Positions 10,301 through 22,582 of a DNA stretch of 64,000 nt are shown piece by piece. Under the pieces are notes generated by a model. The model saw nothing but the letters and a program-made list of their open reading frames with translations. It was not told the origin of the DNA and did not search any database. Positions within the stretch are counted from its first letter, which is position 1. Every line of letters starts with the position of its first letter. The translations under genes were made by a program, and so were the position numbers. This stretch comes from Acanthamoeba sp. SK_2022b (Eukaryota; Discosea; Longamoebia; Acanthamoebidae), in assembly GCA_027943245.1 (NCBI GenBank), contig JANDJZ010000008.1, positions 62,001 to 126,000 on the forward strand, given 5' to 3'.

Positions 10301-10778
10301 AAATTGAGCGAAGAGATGGTATGCGATGCCTTTGGGTGGCGTAGCGTAAGACATGACGTCCTTGAAGAACTTGGAGTTGGCACAGTAGTGCGTCTCCTGA
10401 TCGCCGTGCTCCTTGCAACTGTCAGGCGGAGAGTGAGCGCGTTCTTCGGACACCGTGTGTGCGTGGTGAGAGGGCGTACTGCACAACGAGCCAGATCTGC
10501 TTCGTGGCGAGGCGCTTCACCACCGAGGCTGGCTGCCATTCTAGCCCTGTAGCAGCGCAAGGGTTGCGCATTGTAATAAGAATTAAATAAATCCACAGAA
10601 ATAAATCTCCCTTAAAGGATAACATAAGTGAGGACGAACCGTTGCGCTCAATGATAGCGCAGAGAGGGCACACTGAAAACGTCTCGTACAGGACCTGCAT
10701 GGCAGTAGGAAATTCAACAAAAGATCGAGGTGCCCCGGTACAAGTGAAACGAACCTTGGACGGCCCAGGCGCCTGCAT
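7384..10778 (-). CDS. Radical-SAM-fold protein (tetraether synthase Tes/MJ0619-like) with inserted GOLD domain; cluster cysteines apparently missing
   Basis: Starts at 10778 (MQAPGPSK) and stops at 7384-7386. The N-terminus carries a rubredoxin-like metal knuckle: SVCPLCAII in exon 2 and CKEHGDQETHYC in exon 4. This is the hallmark of the MJ0619/Tes radical SAM group. A TIM-barrel region follows: FPLVLELALFQDKALLSDEA, FVLKILGKLATDMEALNAKV, VSYERLMLLCRLPDSIFLRP, LKYFLRRGDEELCRQEIAKL, IQLVITLSVSRPFPFMNELL. The CxxxCxxC motif expected after the first strand and the GGEP motif are both absent. A Ser/Thr/Pro linker leads to a complete GOLD domain (VGVRLRWQFKTQENDIAFGV to RPGVYRLRWDNSYSLLRKK). The end returns to Tes-like sequence: DFFPMKVGQ, SPFCGFATCLLNMED, ISRFVNFKQFYFDML, and a terminus ending ASCTGCI. 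Probably not a canonical radical SAM enzyme; a membrane or lipid role is inferred from the GOLD domain. Confidence 0.6.
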
Positions 10779-10962
10779 CTTCTGTCCTGCAGCCTCCGTT
10801 ACAATTGATTTGCGTGGGTACTTTCGCTTTCGTTTTCACGTATTATTATATTTTTATCGCTAACAATTATTATAATAATTAGTATCTCTTATTTGGGACC
10901 TGGCGCTTCTTCTGTGCTTTTCTTTGTATTTTCCTTAGTCGCCATAAGCGAGAAGCCCTTCG

Positions 10963-13900
10963 ATGCACGGAGTCGGGGATGGCCGGCGACGGAGGGCTCG
11001 CGGCCGCGACTTGGAGGGCGGGGCCTCCCCCGAGCACGTGTCCCCTTCCGTCTGGTCCGTGAACCACCAGCAGCCCAGCCGAGCCACGAGAACCCAGCAA
11101 CTCGCGTGCCTGGCGGTCGGGGCCACGCTCTTCGTGCTGCTGGTCTACTCTCAGCTGATGCCCGGCAGTCTCTCCCAACTCGATCCCACTCCGGAAGCCG
11201 CAGTCGTACGCACAGCGCCCATCCGAGCCCACCGCGACCAACCGCCATTGCGAGAGCGCCGCGTGCTGGGCACGATGGTGGTCGGCCTGGTGGACCAGCA
11301 CACCACCGAATATGCACTCAATTGGCTCTGCTCGCCGAGCGCTCGCAGCTCGCCCTCGTCGCCGCCTGCTGTGGTGTTTATATGCGCCGACCCAGAGAGT
11401 CGAGCGCGACTGCTGCAGGCCAGCGACAACGGGGAGCGCTACACGGTGCTTGCGCTTCGTCGACGTGACGCGGAGGCGATCAACCGCGCTCTGGACGACC
11501 CTCTGATCGTCCAAGGCCGAAAAGGCGACAGCGACGCTGCTGCCGGTGAGGATGAAGAAGACGCGAGTGGCGTGGTGACCAGATTGGTCAAGCACATCAA
11601 CGCTCGCGCCGAGTTCGAAGACGATGAGGGCGAAGAGGAAGGGGCCGAGGCTGAGACAGAGCCCAGCGTGCTGGTGGCGCGTTTCTACGAGATCGTGGCT
11701 GGCCTCTCGGCCCAGGGCGTCGACCTGGTGGTGCTCAATGACATGCGCCAGGTGTGGTTGGGCAATCCGCTCGACTTTGTCCACACGCTCGCCGATCGCC
11801 AGCAGATGGACGACCTGCAGACCATCGGCCATCCCACTCTCCGAAGCGAGCACCCGGTCGCCTTCGTCAACTGTACTCCCTCCTCTTGCCCATGTGCGTG
11901 GCGGTCGTGTGCGTGCTTGGCATGACTGACATATTGGGCGGGAAATCAGTCGAAGCCAAGCGATCCGCGCCAGTCTCGGACCCGTGTGGCGCGTTCGTAT
12001 ACGTGGCCAGCGGCAGCTCGCTCGTCGCCGACTTCTTCCGCGCCGCGGCGCGCGACCTCTACGCTCTCCCGCCCGACCAGAGCGCTCTCTCCTCCTCCTC
12101 TTCACCGTCTTACTCGTTGTCGGCCGGGCTGCCGGGCCTGTGCGCGCGCGCCGGCGTCATGAGGCTGGCGTCTGCCATGGCCCTCCGCACGCGCAGCCTC
12201 GATCCCGATCTGTTCCACCCCGACTCGGCCGCGGTCTTCCAGCGACACGAGAAGCGCCAGTACAAGGCGAGGCCAATCCCCATGATCGCGCCCGTGGTGA
12301 CCTACTTCCCGCGCCACGACGAAGACGAGGACGAGGCTCGCATCGAAGCGGCCATGCAGCGACATCGACTGTGGCTGCTGCGGCGAGAGGGGCAGGAGGC
12401 CCACCGCCTCAGCTGCCAGGCTGCCTTTGACGAGGACCAGTGGCCGGTCCCGCAGGCACCCCCGAACGAGGAGGACGTGCGTGTGGCCCTGAAAGTGCTC
12501 GCCTTCAACCGCCCCGATGCGCTCAATGTAAGGGCAACCTCTCTCCTCAGCTCTCGCTCTCTTGCCCCATCATCTAAACACTGTGTTGCGCGTTGTGTGC
12601 TGCGACGCAGCGGCTGCTGCGATCGCTGGAGAAGGCCGAGTACGAGGGGGATACGGTCAACCTCGACATCTACGTCGACTACAGCGAGGAGGAGAACGAA
12701 AACGTGCTGCGGGAGGCTCGCCAGGCGACGTGGTCCCACGGCCGCAAGCGCATCATCAACCACGGCCGCCAGGTGGGCCTCGCATTCCAGTGGCTGGGCT
12801 GCTTCACCGGGCCCGCCTACGCCCGCGCGAGCAACAGCAGCGAGCGCGGGTCCGACCTGAGCGCCTTCCCGCTGCCGGCCCTCCCGAACGAGCCCCTGCC
12901 GCGCAACGAGTTCGCCTACATCATGGAGGACGACCTCGAGCAGTCGACCCAGTACTACCGATGGATCAAGCGCGTCATCCGCCAGTACCACGTCGACAAG
13001 CGGCACTACACCCCACGGTAGCCCTCCCCCCGCGCAACGCGCGACAGGTAGCCCTTACTGGGGATTGGTGGGTTCTGACCGTGGCAACTGGCCTCGCGAC
13101 AGATTGTACGGGGCCACTCTGCAGCAGCAATGGCTGGTCCCCTGCTCGTACGCCGCCTACTCGCGGGCTGTGCGTGTTTGTGTCGGTGCGGGGCTTGACA
13201 CGTCTTTGCCGCTTGGGCGCGCGCAGGACCCCCGACTCGTTGCATCTGCCGGTGTCCACCAACTCGACGCCGTTCTACTACCCGCTGGTGGGCAGCTGGG
13301 GCACGCTGGTCTTTCCCAAGCACTGGGAGCAGTTCCTCCGTTGGTTCCGTCAGCGCAAGGTCCCACTCCCACTCCCACTCGCACTCGCACTCGCACTCGC
13401 ACTCGCACTCGCACTCGCACTCGCACTCGCACTCCCACTCCCACTCCCACTCCCGCTCGCACTCCCACTCCCTGTTGTTGTCCCTACTGACCCGGCTCGC
13501 GCGTTGCAGATGGAGACTCCGACGTTCATGCCCTACATCAACGGCACCGTGACCTCGCGATGGTTCAGGAGCAAGCCGGTACGATACTCACGTTCTCTCT
13601 CTCTCTCTCTTTGAGGTGTGCCTTTCGTCATACCAGCCCATCGCCGTGGCGGCTAACGATGCTGGTGACGATGGCGATGGTGCAGTGGCTGTGGACCCCG
13701 TGGATGATTCGGTTCGTTGCGGAGCGAGGCTATACGGGCCTGCTGGCGTCCTATGAGGACACCTACGCCATGTCCATCAACCACCAGGAGAGGGGGCTCA
13801 ACTACCGTAGGAAGGGCACCTCCCCCCACCGCCTCGTGCCCTCCTACGACGAGGTCTTCTTTCGAATGCCGCCACCCGCGGTGCGTTCCCTTCCCATTCT

Positions 13901-14105
13901 CCCTCTCCCTCTCCCTCCCTCTCTGCTCTCGAATGAGGCCTGGCCTGATCGAGGGCCGTGGCGTGCGCGCTTGCAGGGCCTGTTAGCGGTGGACCTGTGC
14001 GGGGCGCCGATCAAGAACCTCCAAGCGCTGGATGGACTCTACGACGGCCTCTTCGAGGACAGGGACCTTCGCCGTTTCACCTTTCGCAGAGCTGCCCAAC
14101 TGTGA
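10963..14105 (+). CDS. Golgi-type glycosyltransferase (type II membrane protein)
   Basis: The N-terminus is cytosolic and basic, followed by one signal-anchor helix (LACLAVGATLFVLLVYSQL) and a long luminal region with acidic insertions, the layout of Golgi glycosyltransferases. The catalytic part starts VALKVLAFNRPDALNRLLRS, as in GT-A sugar transferases, and continues DIYVDYSEEENENVLREA and HGRQVGLAFQWLGCF. FAYIMEDDLEQSTQYYRWI contains the EDD metal/nucleotide motif. TPFYYPLVGSWGTLVFPKHW and GLLASYEDTYAMSINHQERG follow. Overall it resembles the GnT-I/POMGnT1-like group, but donor and acceptor are unknown. About eight exons; one intron is filled by an (ACTCGC)n tract. A nearby ATG at 10978 is in another frame. 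It converges on the ferric reductase gene with 135 bp between stops. Confidence 0.7.
13363..13471 (+). repeat. (CACTCG/CACTCC)n hexamer repeat in an intron
   Basis: About 18 hexamer units between the donor after WFRQRK and the acceptor before METPTFMPY of the glycosyltransferase gene. Confidence 0.9.
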
Positions 14106-14240
14106 GGGAACACTCGACACGTGTGGGGGAAAAAAAAGATGAGCCGTTCTACTGTGAGAGGTAGCGCCTGTTCCCCCGCCTCCCCTTCACACACTCGCTG
14201 TACACTCTGCTCTTCTTCTTGTCCTTGTGCTCTTCCGAGA

Positions 14241-16184
14241 TCAGAACTCGAAAGTCTCGGCGTGGTAGAGGAAGCGGGTGTGGCTCGACGTGGCCGTGAT
14301 GCAGCGCTTCCTGACCTGGTAAGAGAAGGCTTTGGGCCCACACGCGAGCACGGCCACCGGCGACGCGGACTTGGGCGCCTCCTCCTTCATGCGCTCGAAC
14401 TCGGCCTTGAGGTCCGGCCGGCCCCTCTTGATCGGCACGCCGAACGGGTTGCCATCCTCGGCAACGAGGGCGCTCATGAGCTTGGTGGCGCGGGTGACGT
14501 GCACGTTGATCTCGATGTCGAGGTTGTCCAGCGGGTTGGCCGCCAGCTTGCGCAAGTTGTCGGCAAACCAGTCCACGCAGCCGAGCCTGCCCACGCTCCA
14601 GAAGAAGTAGACCTTCTCCACGTGGCAGCTCTTCCGCCCCTTCTCGGATTGGCGCCTGGTGCGATCACGTCCTCCTCGGTCAGTCCTAACCCGCCGGCCA
14701 GCTCTGTCACTGCAACCACAACTACTGCGACGGCGCACCTGAAGTAGATGTCCTTGAGGATGGACATCATGGGCGTGGCACCCGCGCCAGCGCAGAAGAT
14801 AGCCACCGTCCTATACTGCCTGTACCTCACTCCAACCTGCACCACGACAGACATTGATGGCTTGAGATCGTTTTCCACATGACATGTGTCGTCGTCTTCG
14901 GGAGGGAAAGGCTGGGGCGTGCCTTGCCATACGGGCCGTCCACCTTGACGGTGATCTGTTTGGTGTCGGGGATGCGGGTCACCGCATGACTCCAGCTGCC
15001 GTTGTCGGCCACGTGGAAGGTGACGGTGGACTCTTGCGGCGCGGAGGAGATGGAGTAGGGATGCCAGTTGAGCCGCGACACGGACGGGATGAGGATGAAG
15101 GCGTACTGGCCGGCCTTGAAGTTGAATTTCTTGTCGAGGCGCAGCACGCTCATGTCCTCCTCGAGCTGCGTGACCGAGATCGTCTTGGCCGACGTGGTCC
15201 AGTAGCGCATCGCCCGCAACAGGAGATCGAGGCAGTACATCGCCAGGCCCGGCGCAATGAACCCAATGTTCGCCACCCTGTGATTGGCGCACGATTAACA
15301 ACACCAGTAGCCGGACCATTAACGGCGACTTTTCGGCCATTTAAGTTGTCTTGAGCGGAGGGTGATGCGTACTCGTGGGCCATGGCTGCGGCGATGTAGA
15401 CGGCGAAGAGAGTATGGATGAAGTAGAAGAACTCGAAGAAGTGGCGGCGGAAGATGACGATCGACGTGCAGGCGATGCCCATGAAGGCGATCCAGGCCAC
15501 GGTGCCGGTGATGCGGGTGTAGTCGCTGAAGAAGTCGGCGTAGAGGAGAGCGTGGAGGAACAGGGGCACGGCCAAGTAGTAGCCGCACCAACGATGGTAC
15601 TTGATCATGCGCTCGAAGGGAACTCCCAGCAGAAAACGTATGATGTTGTTGCGCGGTATGGTGACCACCACTAGCATGGTGATGATGCCAGTCGCGATGC
15701 CAAAGTTGGAGCCCATGCCTCCGGCGGTGGCACCTGTCGCCAAAGATCAATAATGGATAGATCAATAAGCGATCGAGCGAGACACGAGGGAAAGGGAGGC
15801 GGTGCCTGCAAAGACGCCAGCAAAGAAAACGAGCTCAAGCAGGTTGATATCGATAGCCCACCATCGATAGGCCAGTGGGCCCAGCAGAGGCACGGTTAGC
15901 CACGGGTGGCACACCTTGTCGAGAAACGTGTCCCTTGCCTTGGCATAGCGGCGGGCGGCAGCAAAAAGAGGTTTCACCGCCTTGCTGCCTGTCTCGCCCC
16001 AGTGCGGGTCGAGCTCCCAGAGTGCTTCTTCGCTTGGGGCCGCGTCTTCGTCGTCCTTTTCCTCGTCCTCGTCGTTATCATCATGCTGATCAAGCAGCTC
16101 TTGGAAGTCAGTGGCGTCCTCCGCTTGGTCTGCCGGCCTGTCCGGTTGGTGTGCAAGTTCGACGTCCGCTCCTTCCTTACTCAT
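14241..16184 (-). CDS. Ferric reductase / NADPH-oxidase-like flavocytochrome
   Basis: Moves electrons from NAD(P)H through FAD and membrane haem to an outside acceptor (ferric iron or oxygen). The start is at 16184 (MSKEGADVELAHQ), followed by an acidic cytosolic region. Membrane helices follow (DINLLELVFFAGVFAG; GIATGIITMLVVVTIPRNNI; YHRWCGYYLAVPLFLHALLY with paired His; IAFMGIACTSIVIFRRHFFE; FFYFIHTLFAVYIAAAMAHE). The FAD domain has HPYSISSAPQESTVTFHV; the NAD(P)H domain has FCAGAGATPMMSIL, and the C-terminal part has VAVLACGPKAFSYQV. There are no EF hands and no obvious signal peptide. Domain order equals the FRE/NOX superfamily; the choice between metalloreductase and superoxide producer cannot be made from this sequence. 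Confidence 0.88.
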
Positions 16185-16658
16185 TCCTGTATGTTTGTTG
16201 CAACAGTTGCTACGCTTATTATGTTGGCTTACACAGCAGAAGCAGAAACCCCGCAGCCCGCAGTGGGACAAGCCCTTCTGGTCCTACGCCTTGCTGGGAA
16301 ACGAGCGCAGGCCAATTTCGTGCGAGCTTTGCGCGACGTTTGGCCATTGGACAGATTTCCTTATGATCGCCGAGATGCCGCCGAAACGGGAGCTGGCTTT
16401 CCAAGCCAGGGAACAACAGCGTGGAGCCCACGTCAAAGCTGTGTCACCATCGTGTGGTGAAAGAATTAAAGAAAGCAGAACTGTTGCCTCATGTACGGCT
16501 ACCACTTGCGGAGTAGCGCCAGGCTTCTGGCAAAGTTGAGGGCAAGCCAAAAGTTCGCAGACTTCGCCCGCAGTTTGCAGACCTTGATGGCAGCAGGAAA
16601 ACTGAGCAAGAAATTTGCGAAGAAAACAGACAACGTGTAATTCACAAATTGAAACAGA
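16185..16658. other. Divergent intergenic region (ferric reductase / GUF1)
   Basis: 474 bp between two start codons on opposite strands, so it should hold both promoters. Several open frames cross it, but none shows a recognisable domain or a clear splice pattern. I see no TATA box of convincing match. Confidence 0.5.
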
Positions 16659-18267
16659 ATGCTGGCCAGAAGGGGCCTGTTCCCTGCTTCGAGAGGAGCG
16701 TCAGCAAGCCTGTCGGGCTACGTGGGCCTTCGATCCTCTTTTTTGGCCTTACCTGCAAGCCCAATCGCCGCACCAACTCGAAATTTCCGAATTGGCTCAT
16801 CTGCTTCTGCAATTTTGACCCGGTTGTCGCTTCCCAAGACGAGGTGGAGCCCTTTGAAGCAGACCACCCTTTCCGGACTTAATACACTCAGATCCTATGC
16901 GCAGAAGCTTACGCCAGCCGAGGTACAGCTCACTTGAGATTTACAGCATTTGCTACGGGGGACTCACTCAACCTCCCAGGTTGCTGCAGAGGAGGCAGCG
17001 GCCAGAAAGGCGCCGGACTTGGCCACCTTCCCACCTTCCCGTATTCGAAACTTTTGCATTATTTCCCACATCGACCACGGCAAGACCACCATGAGCACCC
17101 GCATCATGGAAAAAGCCGGTACCGCGCTCGTCACATCAATAAATGTAAGAATAAGATTTTTATTTTTATTTAATTTTTTATTATAGATTATTTTATCTCA
17201 GTTAGAAAATACATTCAAACGCGCATCACGACCATCAGGCACGATATCGCAGGATAAAGAAGGCCTCTACCTGGACAAACTGCAAGTGGAGAAGGAGCGC
17301 GGTATCACCGTGCGAGCACACACCACCTCGCTCGTCTACAAGCACTCCGACGGCGAGTCCTACCTCCTCAATCTCATCGATACGCCGGTGAGCGCGTCCT
17401 CCATCTCGCTGCGCTTTCCCTCCGCAGTGTCGGTGACTTTTGTTTTTAACTGAGCAGGGCCGTGTTGTGTTGCGTGCTTGTGCGGGGGCAAGGGCCATGT
17501 GGACTTCACCTACGAAGTGTCGCGTTCGCTCAAGGCCTGCCAGGGCGCCGTGCTGCTCGTGGACTGCACCCAAGGCATCCAAGCGCAGACGGTACCACCA
17601 CCACCACCACCACCACCACCACCACCACCACCACCACCACCACCACCACCACCACCACCACCACCTCGACATCAGCACTCGGCTCACCCTCATAACACAC
17701 AGGTGGCCAACTACTTTCTCGCTTGGGAGGCCAATCTCAAGATCATTCCCGTCATGAACAAGATTGACCTCCCAACATCTGGTTCGCATGCGACGCACGC
17801 ACGCACGCACGCATCCACAAACTGATCGACGCTCACGCCACGCATCGCAGATCCGGCAAGGGTCATCAAGGAGCTGGCCAACATGGGATTCGAGGAGTCC
17901 GAGGTGCTCAAGGCTTCAGGCAAGACCGGCGAGGGCGTGGAGGGCATTCTCAAAGCGGTCATCGAACGACTGCCGGCGTAAGCCCCCCCCCACTCCCCCG
18001 TTGTCAGCGACCACCCACCCGACCTCACGACGCTCGGTCCCCCCCCCGCCAACAAATGCGCAGGCCATCGGGCGATCCGACGAAGCCCCTCAAGGCGCTC
18101 CTGTTCGAGAACTGGTACGACCAGTTCCGCGGGGTGGTGTGCCTGGTCAACGTCCTCGACGGCGCGCTCAAGAAGGGTAACCGCCCTCCCTCTTCCTCTC
18201 CCCATGCCTCGCCTCCGTCTTTCGATCTTGCCCCTTCATTCTTGTGCCCGTTTGTCCTTCCCGCTCA

Positions 18268-18333
<66 letters not shown>

Positions 18334-18480
18334 CACCGACAGGAGACAAGATCGTGGCGGCGTCGTCAAACAAGGTGTACGAGCTGGAGAACGTGGGCGT
18401 CCTCTTCCCCGAACGTGTGCCCACGGGGGCCCTGTACGTTGCCGTACCCCCCCCTTTCCTCACATGGGTCGCTCTGAGCC

Positions 18481-18511
<31 letters not shown>

Positions 18512-18738
18512 TGGGACGCGCGCGAGCGGTGCAGGTACACGGGTCAGGTGGGGTACATCATCGGAGGCATGCGGAGCACGAAGGAAGCCCGCGTGGGCGA
18601 CACCCTCTACCGCGAGGGCGATCCCGTGGAGCCCCTTCCAGGCTTCAAGGCCGCCAAACCCATGGTTTGCGGCTTCCACACTTGTGTGTGCATGTTCTTC
18701 TCCGGCCCAAGCGTGACTCATGACCCTCGCAATCGTTG

Positions 18739-18806
<68 letters not shown>

Positions 18807-19141
18807 TTGAAGGTGTTTGCTGGTCTGTATCCGGCCGACGGTGAGACGCTGGACCGATTGACCGACGCCTTTGAGAAGCTCACGCTCAACGACGCCTCCG
18901 TGACCTACACCAAGGAGCGCAGGTACGTGCGGAGGGGGGAGGCAGATTGGGGGGGGGGGCAAGAGACGAGGCTGGCTCACTGCACGCGCGTCCCGGCCGG
19001 TCTCTTTCGCAGCGATGCGCTCGGCATGGGCTTCCGATGCGGCTTCCTGGGCCTCCTGCACATGGACGTCTTCCTTCAGCGATTGGAGCAGGTACGTGTT
19101 CGCTGGCCTCTCTCTCTCTCTCTCAACAGTCCGGTCCCCCC

Positions 19142-19197
<56 letters not shown>

Positions 19198-20284
19198 AAG
19201 CGCTCAAGTGATGCTGATCGGGTGGTGGCCGTGGCTCATGCGCAGGAGTACGGGACAGACGTGATCGCCACCGCACCCACGGTGCCCTACATCGGTACAC
19301 GCCTCACGCCTTGTCGCTCAGCCCCTCTTCGACGTGGACGGTGATCGCTGACCCGTTGTCGCGCGTTGCATTTCGTGAGCAGTGGTGACGAAGGACGGCC
19401 AGGAGATCGTCGTCAACAACCCGTCGCTGTTCCCCGATCAGCACGACATCCTCGCCTGCACGGAACCGGTCGCCGAGGCCCGCATCATCGCGCCCAAGGA
19501 GTACCTCAGCCCTCTGCTCCGTCTCTGCCTCGTACGAGCCTCTCCCGCCACCCTCCAAACCAAAACCAGTGATGCGTTCTTGACGCGCGTCGCTGCTGCG
19601 TTGGAGCAGGAGCGGAGGGGCGTGCAGCAGGAGCTGTCCTACATCGACGACGCGCGCCTGCACCTGCGCTACCGCATCCCGCTCTCGGAGATGATCACGG
19701 ACTTCAACGACAGCCTCAAGGCCCTCACGTCGGGCTTCGCCACGTTCGACTACGAGGAGGCCGGCTACGAGGAGTCGGACCTCGTCAAGATCGAAGTGCT
19801 GATCAACGGCAAGCCCGTCGAGGCCCTCTCGGCCATCACCCACCGATCCAAGGGCGTCAACTACGGCAAGGAGCTCGTCCAGAAGCTGCGCACCGTCGTC
19901 AAGAGGTAACCCACGACACACCCCACGCCGTAACTGACCCCCAACTAAACGAACTTCGTTTGTCGCGGCGTAGGCAACTGTTCCAGGTGGCGATCCAGGC
20001 GGCGATGGACGGTCGCATCATCGCGCGAGAAACGTACGCCTAGAGCTATATCGAGACATGTCGTCTCTCTTGACTGACACCCCACCGCGGGGTTGGCTGG
20101 CTGCCAAACACACAGCCTGCAGGCGCTGCGCAAGGACGTGACGGCCAAGTGCTACGGCGGCGACATCACCAGAAAGCGAAAGCTGCTGGAGAAGCAGAAG
20201 GAGGGCAAGAAGAGGATGAAGACCATCGGCAACGTGCAGCTGTCGCAGGACGCCTTCTACAGCATCCTCAAGAAGGGCGAGTAG
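16659..20284 (+). CDS. GUF1: Mitochondrial translation factor GUF1 (EF4/LepA GTPase)
   Basis: Ribosome-dependent GTPase of mitochondria related to bacterial LepA, which back-translocates or remodels stalled ribosomes. Exon 1 (16659-16922) encodes an Arg/Ser/Leu-rich presequence starting [20 protein letters not shown]. Exon 2 from 16980 brings the G domain: [20 protein letters not shown] (G1), [13 protein letters not shown] (G2), [19 protein letters not shown] (G3, assembled over a splice), VMNKIDLP (G4). Domain II ([20 protein letters not shown]), [37 protein letters not shown] and the LepA-specific C-terminal domain follow, ending [20 protein letters not shown] and ILKKGE. About 13 exons; four introns contain long simple repeats. 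Confidence 0.95.
17594..17665 (+). repeat. (ACC)n microsatellite in a GUF1 intron
   Basis: About 24 triplets between the exon ending TQGIQAQT and the exon starting [10 protein letters not shown]. It lies just behind the donor site. Confidence 0.95.
18269..18326 (+). repeat. (CA)n microsatellite in a GUF1 intron
   Basis: About 29 CA units shortly before the acceptor of the exon beginning [15 protein letters not shown]. Confidence 0.95.
18740..18804 (+). repeat. (GT)n microsatellite in a GUF1 intron
   Basis: About 32 GT units in the intron before the exon [16 protein letters not shown]. Confidence 0.95.
19143..19198 (+). repeat. (TGCG)n microsatellite in a GUF1 intron
   Basis: About 13 tetramer units, preceded by a short (TC)n run. 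Confidence 0.95.
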
Positions 20285-20347
20285 TAGCCACACAAATAAA
20301 TGAATAAAAAATTGAGCTTATTTGTTTCGCGAAACTACACGGCGCGT

Positions 20348-21100
20348 TCAGTGGCTGAGGGCCTTGAAGAAGTCCTCGCCCTTGTCGTCGACGATCACGA
20401 AGGCCGGGAAGTCTTCCACCTCGATGCGCCACACGGCCTCCATGCCCAGCTCGGGATACTCCAGCACCTCCACCTGTGCGTTTTGTTAGTGCTTGTATAA
20501 GCGAGAAGTCGCTCGGACAATCAAAACAGCCACAACATCACAGCGCGCACCTTCTTGATGCAATCCTGAGCGAGACGAGCAGCAGGACCGCCGATCGATC
20601 CCAGGTAGAAGCCACCGTACTTCTTGCACGCTGCAGCGAACAAATTGTGGGAGTTGGGCACAGTGAGTTGGTGCGGTATTACACGTGCGGGGGATTGGCT
20701 CACCTTCGGTGACCTGCTTGCTTCGGTTGCCCTTGGCCAGGGTGACCAAGCTGCCGCCGTTCTTCATGAACATATCCACGTACGAGTCCTGCGACGATGA
20801 CACAGAGAGCAAAGAGAGCAAAAATAAATAATAGAGAAATAGAGAAAGCAAGTCACGTCGTAAGAAAGGAGGTCTCGGCGTGGGGGATGGCAGGCAGTCC
20901 GGACCATTCTGCCAGCGGTGGTGGGGCCGAACGAGCCCGAGGCGAAACCTTCCGGTGTCTTGGCGGGGCCTGCAAGCACACCACACGACAGTTAACAACA
21001 GCATGCGTGCGAGTGCGTGTGGGAGGGGGCAGGGGGGCGAGTACCAGCGTAGTAGATGATGTGGTCCTTGGCGTACTGGGGGAGGCCCTGTCCGCTGTCC

Positions 21101-21132
<32 letters not shown>

Positions 21133-22509
21133 CCTTGCCACCACGAGCGTGCCCGACAGCGACAGGCGAGTCTTGATGGGGTACTTGGACAGCGTCGCCT
21201 GGATCTCGCTCATGGGCCTGCACCGACCGACATACGTTAGTCTCTCCCTCCCTCCCTCCCTCACTTAGGCACACTTGACATGCTGCGCACAGCTGTGCTG
21301 GGAGAGCGCACTTGTTGAGGTCAATCTTGACCACAGTGTCAGAGAGCTTGTCTTCGGTGATCTCCGGCAGATACTTGGCGGGGTTGGTCTCCAGCTGCTC
21401 CAAGAACACACCCTCGGGCGTGATCTTACCCACAGCCTGCAAGCGTGCATTGTCGTGACGTGTCGTGTTGTAGCGTGTCAGTGCCACTGCGCGGCGAACT
21501 CCGCGGTAAGGCGCGATAGGGACGTGCCTGTCTGTCGGCGGAGCACGACACTCCGATGCCGACGGGGCACGAGGCGCCGTGGCGAGGAAGACGGACCACG
21601 CGCACGTCGTGGCAGAAGTACTTGCCACCAAACTGCGCGCCAATGCTGTCGTTGTGGTGGCACGAGGTTACGTGGCGCAGCGTGTATGGGTGAGTCACTG
21701 CGAAGCGATCGAGTCTGTGGTGGGGGGGGGGCGAGAGAGAGAGAGAGAGGCAAATGGCAAACCTGGTCTTCTGGGCGAGTTCGAGGATCTTCTTCTCCAG
21801 CTCCACGTCCCTGAAGGCACGTCCAGACTTGTTTCCTGGCGCAACACCATCGCCATGCGAGTCGTGCGTGGTGGGGTGAGGCGTGCGCACTCACCACGAA
21901 CATGGCGGGGGGGGGGAGTCGAATGGGTGCCGGGCGGGATCCGTGGGCTACCTTCGGTGGGCAGGGTGTCGAGGTACTTGGTGCTGGCCAGCTTGACCGT
22001 CTTGAGGGTCGACTCGGCCGACGTGCCTCCGATGACGATGGCCAAGTGGTAGGGCGGGCAAGCGGCGGTTCCGAGCGACCTGTGGCGCAACACCCGAAAC
22101 GAATCGCACGTAAGCGCCTCCCTCTCACTCGTGCGTGTGCGTGTGCGTGTGCGTGTGCGTGTGCGTGTGCGTGTGCGTGTGCGTGTGCGTGTGCGTGTGC
22201 GTGTGCTAGGATGTGTGTGTGTGGCCGTAGTCGCCGCGTGATGTGTGCGAGCGCGCACCTGATGTTCTCGTTGACAAACTTCATCAGGGAGTCGGGGTTG
22301 AGCAGGGCCTTGGTCTGCTGGAAGAGGTAGGTCTTGTTGGCGGATCCGCCGCCCTTGGCGATGAAGTGGAACTTGTAGGCGTTGCCCTGCGAGGCGTAGA
22401 TGTCGATCTGGGCCGGCAGGTTGGTACCCGTGTTGACCTCCTTGTACATGTCGAGCGGCGCCATTTGCGAATACCTGCGCAGCAGCAACAGCAGCGTCAG
22501 TCGGGCGTC

Positions 22510-22582
<73 letters not shown>

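Noticed and set aside
10879..12105. Long open frame of 408 codons on the minus strand
   Set aside because: Antisense shadow of the glycosyltransferase exons; GC-rich third positions keep the opposite strand open. No domain, no splice logic.
16111..16539. Plus-strand frame of 142 codons before GUF1
   Set aside because: Overlaps the start of the ferric reductase gene on the other strand; no domain or splice partner found.
21478..22578. 366-codon minus-strand frame with poly-CV and poly-AH runs
   Set aside because: Reads through fumarase introns and two microsatellites in the wrong frame.
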